Origin: Arthrobacter sp. Y81
GTDB taxonomy: Bacteria; Actinomycetota; Actinomycetes; Actinomycetales; Micrococcaceae
Length of the DNA stretch: 64,000 bases
Direction: 5' to 3'
NCBI RefSeq assembly: GCF_002929335.1
Contig: NZ_PJIL01000004.1
Location: forward strand, 62,001-126,000
Shown here: positions 25,888-33,413 of the stretch, piece after piece
Numbering within the stretch: position 1 is the first letter of the stretch
Layout: each line of letters opens with the position of its first letter
The notes under the pieces: model-generated
Seen by the model: the letters and a program-made list of their open reading frames with translations, nothing else
Told to the model about the DNA's origin: nothing
The model's database searches: none
Translations under genes and position numbers: made by a program

Positions 25888-27156
25888 ATGCGCCCGGCGA
25901 CACACCGGCTCGCCGCGGTCGACGAGGCGAACTTGGTGCTTGACCACGCCGGTCAGGTCAACGTGTTCCTAGTCGCGGGTCTGCTGACGGCTGGCGGCTT
26001 CGTCGGTCCCGATGGCATGCCTGACCTGGCCGCCCTGCGCGCCTCCCTTCGCGAGCGGATCGCGACGCTGCCACAGCTCCGGAAGATAGCTGTCGCCACG
26101 GGTCGCCGGCACCGCTGGGTCGAGGCGGCGCCCGACCTCGAGCACCACATCCGGCTCATTGAGGCCGTCGATGGGCTCGCTGGCTTCGAGCAGACGTGCG
26201 GGGAACTGATGAGTGCGACGCTGGGACTGGATCGCCCATACTGGGAGATTCTGGTGGTGCCGGGTGCGACCGTGGGTGGGATCGGGGTCGTGCTGCGCAT
26301 CCACCATGCTGTCGCCGACGGGATGGCGGCGTCAGCGATCGTACAGCAGCTCTTCGACCCCGTGGAATCGCGGGGGACGTCGGCGCACGTGCCTCGTGCC
26401 CTGGTGCCGCGGCAGGCACCGCGGCGCGACCTACGGCATGTCCTCGGGCGGCTCGGCTTCGGTCTGCGCCGCATGCGGATGACCCTGAGCGGCCGTGAGG
26501 TCGGTCCCACGGTGTTGCTCGGTGAGCGTAGTCCGCGTCGCGGGGTTGTGTTCCTGGACGCCGACCTCGCTGCGCTCGAGACGCATGTTCGGCCGGTCGG
26601 TGCCACCGTCAATGACGCCCTGCTCGCTGCAGTGGCGTTGGGCTACCGGGCGGTGCTGCCCGCCGCCGGGGAGCCGATCCCTGCCCGGCTACCAGTCTCA
26701 GTGCCGGTCGCGCTGCAGCGCCGCGGGACAGCGGGGAACCAAGTCGGGGTCATGCTCGTGCGGCTGCCGCTCGGCGACGTCGAACCCGACGAACGCGTCC
26801 GGCTCATCGCGGAACAGACCCGGGAGGAGAAGGCGCGGGCGAGGGAGCAGGGAACGCTCGAGTTCATGCGCGGCCCGATCGGCGCACGCATCATGGACCG
26901 CGTGGCTCGAAGGCAGCATCTCGTCGCAGGGTTCGTCACCAACGTGCCAGGCCCGGTCGGCACCTTTCGCCTCGCGGGTGCCCCGGTCGTCGCGATCTGG
27001 CCGGTTGCCGTGCTCGCTGCCAACGTCCGGCTCGGCGTCGCGGCTGTCTCCTACGCCGGCCGGCTCCACTGCGGCATCCATTTCGACGCGGAAAACGTGC
27101 CCGGAGCAGCCTTCGCGCGCGCTATGGGCGAGGGACTGGCGCGGCTGGGCGCGTGA
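25888..27156 (+). CDS. WS/DGAT-type acyltransferase
   Basis: 422-residue wax ester synthase/diacylglycerol acyltransferase-like enzyme, using acyl-CoA to make storage lipids. The catalytic HHxxxDG motif is IHHAVADGMA near residues 139-148. Motifs NVPGP (about 352) and the N-terminal HRLAAVDEANL fit the family. Somewhat shorter than the usual 450-480. There is no ribosome-binding site before the ATG, so it may be leaderless; the frame stays open upstream over the flavodoxin gene but without similarity. Its 3' side is 38 bp from the target duplication of a transposon. Confidence 0.83.
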   Translation: MRPATHRLAAVDEANLVLDHAGQVNVFLVAGLLTAGGFVGPDGMPDLAALRASLRERIATLPQLRKIAVATGRRHRWVEAAPDLEHHIRLIEAVDGLAGFEQTCGELMSATLGLDRPYWEILVVPGATVGGIGVVLRIHHAVADGMAASAIVQQLFDPVESRGTSAHVPRALVPRQAPRRDLRHVLGRLGFGLRRMRMTLSGREVGPTVLLGERSPRRGVVFLDADLAALETHVRPVGATVNDALLAAVALGYRAVLPAAGEPIPARLPVSVPVALQRRGTAGNQVGVMLVRLPLGDVEPDERVRLIAEQTREEKARAREQGTLEFMRGPIGARIMDRVARRQHLVAGFVTNVPGPVGTFRLAGAPVVAIWPVAVLAANVRLGVAAVSYAGRLHCGIHFDAENVPGAAFARAMGEGLARLGA

Positions 27157-27199
27157 ACCCCCGCCGGGAGGCAGGAGCCTGCGGAGCAGCTCCCTCAGG

Positions 27200-27224
27200 T
27201 GTCGTTTTTCGAAGTCGTCTGCAC
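27200..27224 (+). repeat. Left terminal inverted repeat of the ars transposon
   Basis: Begins TGTCGTTTTTCGAAGTCGTC. It differs from the right end at positions 5 and 6 only. A second, subterminal copy (TCTCGAAGCCGTCTGCAC) lies at 27307-27324. Confidence 0.9.
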
Positions 27225-27246
27225 TGGAATCCGTGGTAGCCCGGGG

Positions 27247-27296
27247 GTTGTGCAGGCGGGTTTGAACAGCCGCGTGTTCAAACCCGCCTGCACAAC
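27247..27296. repeat. 50-bp perfect hairpin inside the transposon left end
   Basis: 22-bp arms, beginning GTTGTGCAGGCGGGTTTG and ending with its exact complement, separated by GCCGCG. It lies between the terminal repeat and its subterminal copy, just upstream of the tniA stump. It could be a transcription barrier, a transposase or accessory-protein site, or a nested palindromic element. Confidence 0.85.
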
Positions 27297-27369
27297 AGGC
27301 ATTCTGTCTCGAAGCCGTCTGCACTACCTTCAACTATGGCTTTGAGGCGCCTGTACCGTCGTTGCCGGC

Positions 27370-27624
27370 ATGACTGACGAGGAACCGCCGATCGTTGAGC
27401 GGGGCCTGCTGGCCATGTCCGATGCGGAGTGGGATGAGGCAGTGCGACAGGCTGCGGTGATTGCTCCCTTGGCTGCGTTGGATGTTGTCGGGCAGGGGGC
27501 TGTCAACGATGCTGCCGCGCTGTTTGATGTGTCCCGTCGGCAGGTTTATGTGCTGATCGACCGGTTCAGGCGCGGCACCGCCCGGGACATCGAAGCACTG
27601 CTGGCCCAGCGCCCGGACGGCTAG
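27370..27624 (+). pseudogene. TniA transposase N-terminal stump
   Basis: 84 codons. The sequence contains DVSRRQVYVLIDRFRRGT, the helix-turn-helix segment near the N-terminus of Tn402/Tn5053-type TniA (which reads SRRQVYVLI there, from memory), and the preceding GLLAMSDAEWDEAVRQA also fits. A complete TniA has about 550 residues with a DDE catalytic core; this frame stops before any catalytic residue. Its distance and direction relative to the left terminal repeat match a tniA gene. It might still make a small DNA-binding protein able to occupy the ends. Confidence 0.8.
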
Positions 27625-27676
27625 CCGGACGGGTCACAGCCCCGCCGCACAAGCGCCGGCGGGGGCTGGATCCGCG

Positions 27677-29440
27677 TCAGGCCGGCAGGGAGCTGAGGGC
27701 GGTCAAGGCCGACAACTTTTCCTCGCCGATGGGTTCCTCGGGCAGCAGCGGAATGAGCGCGACCCGGTCCGTCAGGGTGTGCACTCTCGTGATTTGTTCG
27801 ATTTCGTTCGCGGCGCGTGCCCGCAGGAACGGCGTCTGCGGGTGTGCGGCGGCGATCGAGTTGTTGATGACCCAGGCCCACGGGTGAATTCCGGCCCGTT
27901 CCAGGTCACTCTTCAACTCTTCGGCTTCCAGTACCGGTGTTGTTTCGGCCAGCGTGACGAGAACGACCTTGGTCTGCGAAGGATCCTGCAGGCGCATGAG
28001 TGGCGTCACGAATCCCATGGTGTCACCGACCTGGCGCGCGATCTCCCGGTGGTAGGAACCGGTGGCGTCCAGGAGCAGCAGGGTGTGGCCGGTCGGTGCC
28101 GTGTCGATCACCACGAAGTGCCGGCGGGATTCCTGGACCACCCTGGAGAACTGCCGGAACACCGCCACCTCGTCGGTGCACGGAGACATCAGGTCCTCGG
28201 CGAGGGCCGCGCGTCCGTCATCGTCCAGGTTCCGGCCCTTGGTGTCCATCACGTGATCGCGGTACTCCTGGATGGCTGCTTCCGGGTCGATGCGCGAAAC
28301 CGTGAGGCCTGGGATGGAACCATGGAGTGTTTCGGTGAGGTGAGCTGCGGGATCGGTCGTGGTGAGGTGGACCGCATGTCCGCGTCTTGCCAAGGCGACC
28401 GCGATGGCGGCAGCGACGGTGGTCTTCCCGACACCGCCCTTGCCCATGCACATCACCAGGCCATGACCGTCGAGCTCCACTTCGTTCACCAGGGCAGCCA
28501 GCGGGGCGTCCTCGACCTCGGGGATCAGTGCGGCGTCATCAGCGATATCGACGCCCGAAGTGGGCGCGAACAAGGACTCAAGCGCCGGAATGCCGACCAT
28601 ATTGCCCGGCTTCAGATCCAATATGTCGCGTGGAAGTCCGGCGACCGCGTCGGGAATGGCCGCGATGGCCGCAGCCTCCCGGGCGCGCAGTGCCTGCGCC
28701 AGATCCTCGTCCCCTGCGGCTTCCGGCAGGACGCCGTTGACGACGACGTAGCCTCCCCCGATCCCGATCTGGTTGAGTTCGAGGTAAGTCCGCTCAATTT
28801 CGCTCAGTGACGAGGTCTGCGCGCGGCTGACCAGGACTAGCCGGGTCCTCGCCGGGTCGGTGAGGGCTTGGACCGCCTTGGCGTACACCTGCTTGTGCTT
28901 CTCCAGTCCTGAGAGAGGGCCCAGGCACGAGGGGTCCCCCAGGCCTGCCGCCAGGAAATCGGTCCAGGAGCCCGGCAGCTGAAGAAGCCGGATCGTGTGG
29001 CCCGTCGGGGCGGTATCGAAGACGACGTGGTCATACTCGGCGTAGGAGCTGTCGTCGGTGAGCAGGTTGGTGAATTCGTCGAAGGAGGCGATCTCGGTGG
29101 TGCAGGAACCGGAGAGGCTCTCGGCGATGCCGGCCAGCTCCGTTTCGGGCAGGAGCCCGCGGACGGGCGCGATGATCCGTTCACGGTACGCCTCCGCCGC
29201 CTGCTCCGGGTCAATCTCCAAGGCTGAAAGTCCTGGCACATCCTGGATGGGCGTGACGGTGTTCCCTATAGTCAGGCCGAAGACCTGTCCGACGTTGGAT
29301 GCGGGATCGGTGCTGACCAGCAGGACCTTCTGACCGGACTTGGCGAGGGTGAGCGCTGTTGCGCACGCTACGGAGGTCTTGCCCACACCGCCCTTGCCGG
29401 TGAAGAACAGGAACCGGGGAGTGTTCTCGAGAAACTTCAC
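27677..29440 (-). CDS. arsA: ArsA arsenite/antimonite pump ATPase
   Basis: 587-residue cytosolic ATPase that normally energises ArsB/Acr3-type arsenite efflux. Two homologous halves each have a deviant Walker A (TGKGGVGKTS at 14-23 and MGKGGVGKTT at 332-341) and DTAPTGHT (142-149 in the first half). All three metalloid-binding cysteines of E. coli ArsA are at equivalent places: C113, C172 and C421. The protein is intact and looks functional. It lies 8 bp downstream of arsD. No pump gene is in the element or the window, so it must work with one encoded elsewhere. Confidence 0.96.
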   Translation of the reverse strand: MKFLENTPRFLFFTGKGGVGKTSVACATALTLAKSGQKVLLVSTDPASNVGQVFGLTIGNTVTPIQDVPGLSALEIDPEQAAEAYRERIIAPVRGLLPETELAGIAESLSGSCTTEIASFDEFTNLLTDDSSYAEYDHVVFDTAPTGHTIRLLQLPGSWTDFLAAGLGDPSCLGPLSGLEKHKQVYAKAVQALTDPARTRLVLVSRAQTSSLSEIERTYLELNQIGIGGGYVVVNGVLPEAAGDEDLAQALRAREAAAIAAIPDAVAGLPRDILDLKPGNMVGIPALESLFAPTSGVDIADDAALIPEVEDAPLAALVNEVELDGHGLVMCMGKGGVGKTTVAAAIAVALARRGHAVHLTTTDPAAHLTETLHGSIPGLTVSRIDPEAAIQEYRDHVMDTKGRNLDDDGRAALAEDLMSPCTDEVAVFRQFSRVVQESRRHFVVIDTAPTGHTLLLLDATGSYHREIARQVGDTMGFVTPLMRLQDPSQTKVVLVTLAETTPVLEAEELKSDLERAGIHPWAWVINNSIAAAHPQTPFLRARAANEIEQITRVHTLTDRVALIPLLPEEPIGEEKLSALTALSSLPA

Positions 29441-29448
29441 GCCGGGAC

Positions 29449-29838
29449 CTAGCTGCGGCTCGCTGAGCCGCAGCAGCCGCCGGATTTTTCAGTCAGACCC
29501 AGTTCCGGGCGGGCGTGCGGTTCAGCGTTGGCTTCGTCCAGTCCGGCGAATGCCAGCAGTTGCCCCCTGCTGGGGTAGGTGCCGGTGGCGACCGTAACGC
29601 CGTCGACGATAGTGAGCGGGAGACCCTTGGATCCGACCAGGTGCATGAATCCACGGACCGTTTCGTCCTCCGCGAAGGCGGTCGGTTCGCTGGCGAGGTT
29701 GTGGCGGGCAATGTCGGCACCGAGGCCCTGGAGATGACGCACGTCCGCGGTCACATCCACTAGGGACTGGTCCACGTCGGGGCCACAAACACCGGTGTCA
29801 CAGCAGAGAGCGGATTCGTAGATTCGGATAGCAGGCAT
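29449..29838 (-). CDS. arsD: ArsD arsenic metallochaperone
   Basis: 129 residues. ArsD passes As(III) or Sb(III) to ArsA and can weakly repress ars operons. The key C12, C13 and C18 triad is present in SALCCDTGVCGPD, and a second vicinal pair (GGCCGS) lies near the C-terminus. Typical length. First gene of the arsD-arsA unit, with its promoter region inside the transposon's right end. Confidence 0.95.
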   Translation of the reverse strand: MPAIRIYESALCCDTGVCGPDVDQSLVDVTADVRHLQGLGADIARHNLASEPTAFAEDETVRGFMHLVGSKGLPLTIVDGVTVATGTYPSRGQLLAFAGLDEANAEPHARPELGLTEKSGGCCGSASRS

Positions 29839-29957
29839 GTGGTTCTCCTAGGCTGTCGTGGTGCATCGATTTTGATACCGAAACACAAAGCCCCACTCAT
29901 TCAGGTCGTCGCCTCAGAGGGGACATAACCAGCATGTTGCGGCTCCCTTCTGATTGT

Positions 29958-29973
29958 ATCGATAGTTATCGAT
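29958..29973. promoter_or_regulatory. Candidate ArsR-type operator upstream of arsD
   Basis: ATCGATAGTTATCGAT, with 7-bp perfect arms around GT. A related but poorer site (GCATCGATTTTGATACC) lies at about 29862-29878, nearer arsD. No arsR is carried, so a repressor encoded elsewhere would be needed. The rest of the 356-bp gap 29839-30194 holds the transposon end and the DUF4397 promoter side. Confidence 0.55.
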
Positions 29974-29981
29974 GCATGAAA

Positions 29982-30029
29982 GTGGAGACGACTTCGGACA
30001 TTCCGTGCAGACGACTTCGAAAACTGACA
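29982..30029 (-). repeat. Right end of the ars transposon: terminal plus subterminal repeat
   Basis: Terminal repeat at 30005-30029 (read outward-in on the minus strand: TGTCAGTTTTCGAAGTCGTC). A tandem subterminal copy lies at 29982-30000 (GTCCGAAGTCGTCTCCAC). Two transposase sites in tandem are usual for TniA-type ends. Confidence 0.88.
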
Positions 30030-30194
30030 TCAGGTGAGAGTAGCGAGTGCCGCGAACGGCACCGCGAAACCCGTCTGCGAAAATAGCCCCGCGAAAAACT
30101 TCATGACTTTGCATCCAAAGAGGGCCGCCGGCCGGTAGTAAGGGCGTAAGCACAAACACAGCCCGTCACCGGGCATCCCTCTGAGGAGTTTGAA

Positions 30195-30902
30195 ATGCGC
30201 AAAACAACCTACGCCGCCGGAGCACTGTCGCTCCTGGCTGCACTGACCTTCGCGAGCCCGGCCCAGGCCGGCGGCTGGCACCACGACGATGCCCCCGCGA
30301 AGCTCTCGGTCCTGCACGGCGTGCCCGGCCTGACCGTTGACGTGTGGGTGGACGGCGACCTCACCCTGGATGACTTCACTCCCGGCACCCTGGCCGGTCC
30401 GCTGGAGCTCGCGGCCGGCGACTACGAAATCGCCATCACCGCCGCGGACGCCACCAGCGCCGACAATCCCGTCATCGGGCCGGTGGACGTTGAACTCGAC
30501 GGCGGCGGAGACTACACCGCAGTGGCCCATCTCGACGCCGACGGCGCCCCGACGGCCACGCTCTTCGCCAACGACACGAAAGCCCCGCGCAACGACAGCA
30601 AAGGCAAGCTGACGGTCCGGCACGTAGCCGCGGCTCCCGCCGTCGACGTCCTGGCCGGCGGAACGGCCGTGATCGAGGGACTCAGCAATCCGGACGAGGC
30701 GACCCTGAAGCTGGAGGCCGGGACCGTCTCGGCGTCTGTTGCCGCGGCCGGAACCACAGCTCCGGTGATCGGGCCGGCTGACATTACCGTCGAGGCCGGC
30801 AAGAACACGATTGTCTACGCCTGGGGAAGCCTGGCCGACGGCACGCTGGCTGTGGCTGTCCAGGTTGTTGACTCCTCCGAGCGGTGGTGCGGACGCCACT
30901 GA
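30195..30902 (+). CDS. Secreted DUF4397-domain protein
   Basis: 235 residues. An N-terminal signal peptide (MRKTTYAAGALSLLAALTFA, cleavage near AQA-GG) is followed by two DUF4397-like beta-sandwich repeats (about 35-120 and 130-225), each with a V-x-V-x-x-x-G core and a PVIGP element. Extracellular protein of unknown role. GAGG precedes the ATG. It starts 161 bp after the transposon target duplication. Confidence 0.83.
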   Translation: MRKTTYAAGALSLLAALTFASPAQAGGWHHDDAPAKLSVLHGVPGLTVDVWVDGDLTLDDFTPGTLAGPLELAAGDYEIAITAADATSADNPVIGPVDVELDGGGDYTAVAHLDADGAPTATLFANDTKAPRNDSKGKLTVRHVAAAPAVDVLAGGTAVIEGLSNPDEATLKLEAGTVSASVAAAGTTAPVIGPADITVEAGKNTIVYAWGSLADGTLAVAVQVVDSSERWCGRH

Positions 30903-30996
30903 CGCCGGTTCCGGGAACGTCGTGCGCCATCACTGAATACCGCTGCCGGCGGGGCCGCCTGACAGGTGGCCCCGCCGTCGTGCCGCCGCCCCTGCG

Positions 30997-31602
30997 TCAG
31001 AGTGCCCCGCCCGCCGCTTCCGGTGTTGCGGAGTCGTGGCTGTCGCCGCCATGGCCGCCGCCGTGATGGTGACCGCCGTGACCGTGGCCTCCTCCATGAC
31101 CGCCGCCCCCGCCGCCCCCGGAGTCGCCCACCCTTTCGCGGGCAAGGAACATTTCGACGTCGAAGAGGTTGTCCGCGCGGCGCGCCACATTCAGGAGCGT
31201 GGACATGGATGCCACCTCTTCCACCTGCTCCTTGAGGAACCAGAGCATGAACTGCTCACCCAGGGGGTCGTTTTCCGCCCGCGCCGTCGCGAACAGCTCC
31301 TTGATGCGGTCCGTGACTTCGACCTCCTGGGCCAAAGCCAGGACGAGGGGTTCCTCCGCCGACGTGAAGTCGTTCCGGACCGGCTCGATTCCGGGGATAG
31401 TGATCCTGATGCCGCGGTCCAGGATGTACCGCACCATCATCATGGCGTGGTTCCGTTCCTCCAGCGACTGCCGGTAGAAGTGCTTGGCCAGCCGGGGCAA
31501 ATCCTGCCCGTCGAACCAGGCGGCTATGGCGATGTACTGCTGCGACGCTGCGAATTCGTTGCCCACCTGTTTGGCAAGCAGGTCATTGAATGTGGTGCTC
31601 AT
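30997..31602 (-). CDS. Ferritin with long Gly/His-rich tail
   Basis: 201-residue ferritin-like iron-storage protein. The four-helix bundle (about 5-165) has ferroxidase ligands such as E17 (NEFAASQQYIA) and EERNH near 50-54, plus EQVEEVAS in the fourth helix. After the bundle a low-complexity segment (about 168-195) contains runs of Gly and repeated HGG/GHHHGG units, which could bind Ni, Zn, Cu or Fe. GAGGAG supports the internal ATG; an upstream in-frame extension lacks similarity. Convergent with the DUF4397 gene. Confidence 0.87.
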   Translation of the reverse strand: MSTTFNDLLAKQVGNEFAASQQYIAIAAWFDGQDLPRLAKHFYRQSLEERNHAMMMVRYILDRGIRITIPGIEPVRNDFTSAEEPLVLALAQEVEVTDRIKELFATARAENDPLGEQFMLWFLKEQVEEVASMSTLLNVARRADNLFDVEMFLARERVGDSGGGGGGGHGGGHGHGGHHHGGGHGGDSHDSATPEAAGGAL

Positions 31603-31845
31603 GGGGCACTCCTCGAGTCGGGGTTCAAGGCGGAGGACCTGCGGCGCAAAGGCTCGTCTGGGCCCGGGGTTGCCGGAGGGCCTGAAATGAGCTTGCTCCG
31701 GTGCGGCGGCGGCGGTCAAGACCCTCCCGGCAGCTGCCCTTGGGTGCGCCTATGCGTGCGCCCTTGGCCGCATCTATGGCGGACCGTTGGGCGGCACGGC
31801 ATAATGTGGTTCCACAGGTCTCACTGCCGCTCGAAGGAGCCAACG

Positions 31846-32421
31846 ATGACGCCTGCCGGCCCGCATGCTTGGGACGCTGCTCTCGATCGTGCGTTCGCAG
31901 CCGGCCAGGAAGCCGCACTCGCCGAGGCCTACAGGCGGCTGAGCCCGCTGGTGTACACCTTGGCGCTGCGATCGCTGGGGGAACGTGCCGCCGCCGATGA
32001 CGTCACCCAGGAAGTGTTTATCCGGGCCTGGAAATCACGCGCCAGCTACCGGCCCGAGGCCGCCCGCCTGCCGGCCTGGCTGGTGGGGATCACCCGCAAC
32101 GCCATTGCCGATGCGCTGTCCGCCCGCTCGCGCCGGCAGGAGCTGGAGCACGCGGCCGGCCAGTTCGCAGGTGATGGCCTCGCCGCAGCTCCGCCGGCAG
32201 CTGACGTGGAAGCCGTGGCCGACCGCATAACCTTGGAGGAAGAGCTGGAGCGGTTGGGCGATCCACAGAAGGCGATCATGAAACTGGCGTTCTACGAGGA
32301 CCTCACGCACGATGAGATCTCGTCGCGCCTGCAGCTGCCGCTCGGTACCGTCAAGAGCCATATACGGCGCAGCCTCACCCGGATGCGGACCCGCCTGGAG
32401 GTGGGCCATGAAGCATCTTGA
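31846..32421 (+). CDS. ECF sigma factor
   Basis: 191 residues. Sigma region 2 (about 25-95) has VYTLALRSLGERAAADDVTQ and IRAWKSRASYRP; region 4 (about 135-185) has LTHDEISSRLQLPLGTVKSH. GAAGGAG precedes the ATG. The next gene, a zinc-binding anti-sigma factor, overlaps by 14 bp. Resembles the SigK/RskA class, so it probably controls an envelope or redox stress regulon; targets not seen. Confidence 0.92.
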   Translation: MTPAGPHAWDAALDRAFAAGQEAALAEAYRRLSPLVYTLALRSLGERAAADDVTQEVFIRAWKSRASYRPEAARLPAWLVGITRNAIADALSARSRRQELEHAAGQFAGDGLAAAPPAADVEAVADRITLEEELERLGDPQKAIMKLAFYEDLTHDEISSRLQLPLGTVKSHIRRSLTRMRTRLEVGHEAS

Positions 32422-33268
32422 CGATGAGCAGCTGAGCCTGATGGCCCTTGGCGAACCAGCTCTGACGCCGGCCGAGGCTGACCATCTGGCGTTCTGCAGT
32501 GACTGTGCCGGCACTCTCGCGGCCCTGGAACGCACCGTCCATGCCGCCACCATCGATCCCGCCGAAGTGGAACTGGCGACGCCCGGACCGCACAACTGGG
32601 CAGCCATCCACCAGGCTTTGGGGCTCTCCCCCGACCAGGCGCAGGACCCGTTGGGCCGGCAGTCGTCGTGGGGCAGTTCGACGACGACGACGGCGGGCTC
32701 CGCGGCGCCGGCGGGCACCGCGCCTGAGGCACCGGAGCCGGCGGCGACGCCACCGACCCCCCTCCGCAAACGCGTCCGCGAGCGGCGTCCCGGTTCGACC
32801 GTACGCCGGTGGGTGGCGATGGCCGCAGCGGCCGGGATTATGCTCGGCGCCGCCGCGGTGTGGGCAGCCTACAACTTCCTCGGGCAGGGCCCGGAAGCGG
32901 TGCCTTCACCCACCCCGACCGCATCCCAGGCCGTGGTCGTTGCCCAGGCACCGCTGCAGCCGTTGGAGTCCTACACAGCCAACGGCACGGCCCTGGTGGA
33001 GAAGCTCCCCGACGGATCCCGCCGGCTGGTGGTCCAGCTGTCCGACGGCCAGGTCAGCGGCTTCCGCGAAGTCTGGGTGATCTCGCCGGACCTGACCAAA
33101 CTCGTGAGCCTCGGCGTGCTGGACGGCGAACCCGGCGTTTTCGCCATCCCCGAAGGACTCGATCTGGCTGAGTACCCCATCGTGGACGTCTCCAACGAGC
33201 CGTTCGACGGCAACCCCGGGCACTCCTCGGACAGCATTGCCCGCGGCGAGCTGGCCGCTGAAAACTGA
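32408..33268 (+). CDS. Membrane anti-sigma factor (RskA-like)
   Basis: 286 residues. The N-terminal zinc-type anti-sigma motif is HLAFCSDC (HxxxCxxC) at about 27-34. A Pro/Ala-rich linker precedes one transmembrane helix (about 137-160), followed by an extracytoplasmic RskA-like domain with FREVWVISPDLTKLVSLGVL. It should bind and silence the upstream sigma factor. Translationally coupled by a 14-bp overlap. Confidence 0.9.
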   Translation: MKHLDDEQLSLMALGEPALTPAEADHLAFCSDCAGTLAALERTVHAATIDPAEVELATPGPHNWAAIHQALGLSPDQAQDPLGRQSSWGSSTTTTAGSAAPAGTAPEAPEPAATPPTPLRKRVRERRPGSTVRRWVAMAAAAGIMLGAAAVWAAYNFLGQGPEAVPSPTPTASQAVVVAQAPLQPLESYTANGTALVEKLPDGSRRLVVQLSDGQVSGFREVWVISPDLTKLVSLGVLDGEPGVFAIPEGLDLAEYPIVDVSNEPFDGNPGHSSDSIARGELAAEN

Positions 33269-33413
33269 GCGGTTGCCGGCCGAGTACACCCAGGTTCCGG
33301 TGCGATGAAGTGCCAATCGGCCCAGAAGTGGGCGGGCCCCGACTGCTAGGGTTGCTGTGCTGAGCAACGAAACACCACCTGCGTAAAACCGGTATCACCG
33401 GAAGGGACCCATC

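Larger units (their letters stand above)
27200..30029. mobile_element. Tn402/Tn5053-like ars transposon with 5-bp target duplication
   Basis: 2,830-bp unit bounded by 25-bp terminal inverted repeats (27200-27224 and 30005-30029), 23 of 25 identical. It is flanked on both sides by the direct repeat TCAGG (27195-27199 and 30030-30034). The ends start TGTC and contain CGAAGTCGTCTGCAC, close to the TGTCATTTTCAGAAGACGAC ends of the Tn402/Tn5053 family as I recall them, which also make 5-bp duplications. Contents: a TniA N-terminal stump (27370-27624), arsA and arsD on the opposite strand, and subterminal repeats. No complete transposase, tniB, tniQ or resolvase is present, so it is non-autonomous and needs help in trans. 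Confidence 0.9.

Noticed and set aside
27370..27624. Independent HTH transcription factor
   Set aside because: The SRRQVYVLI segment and its position relative to the terminal repeat fit a TniA stump better.
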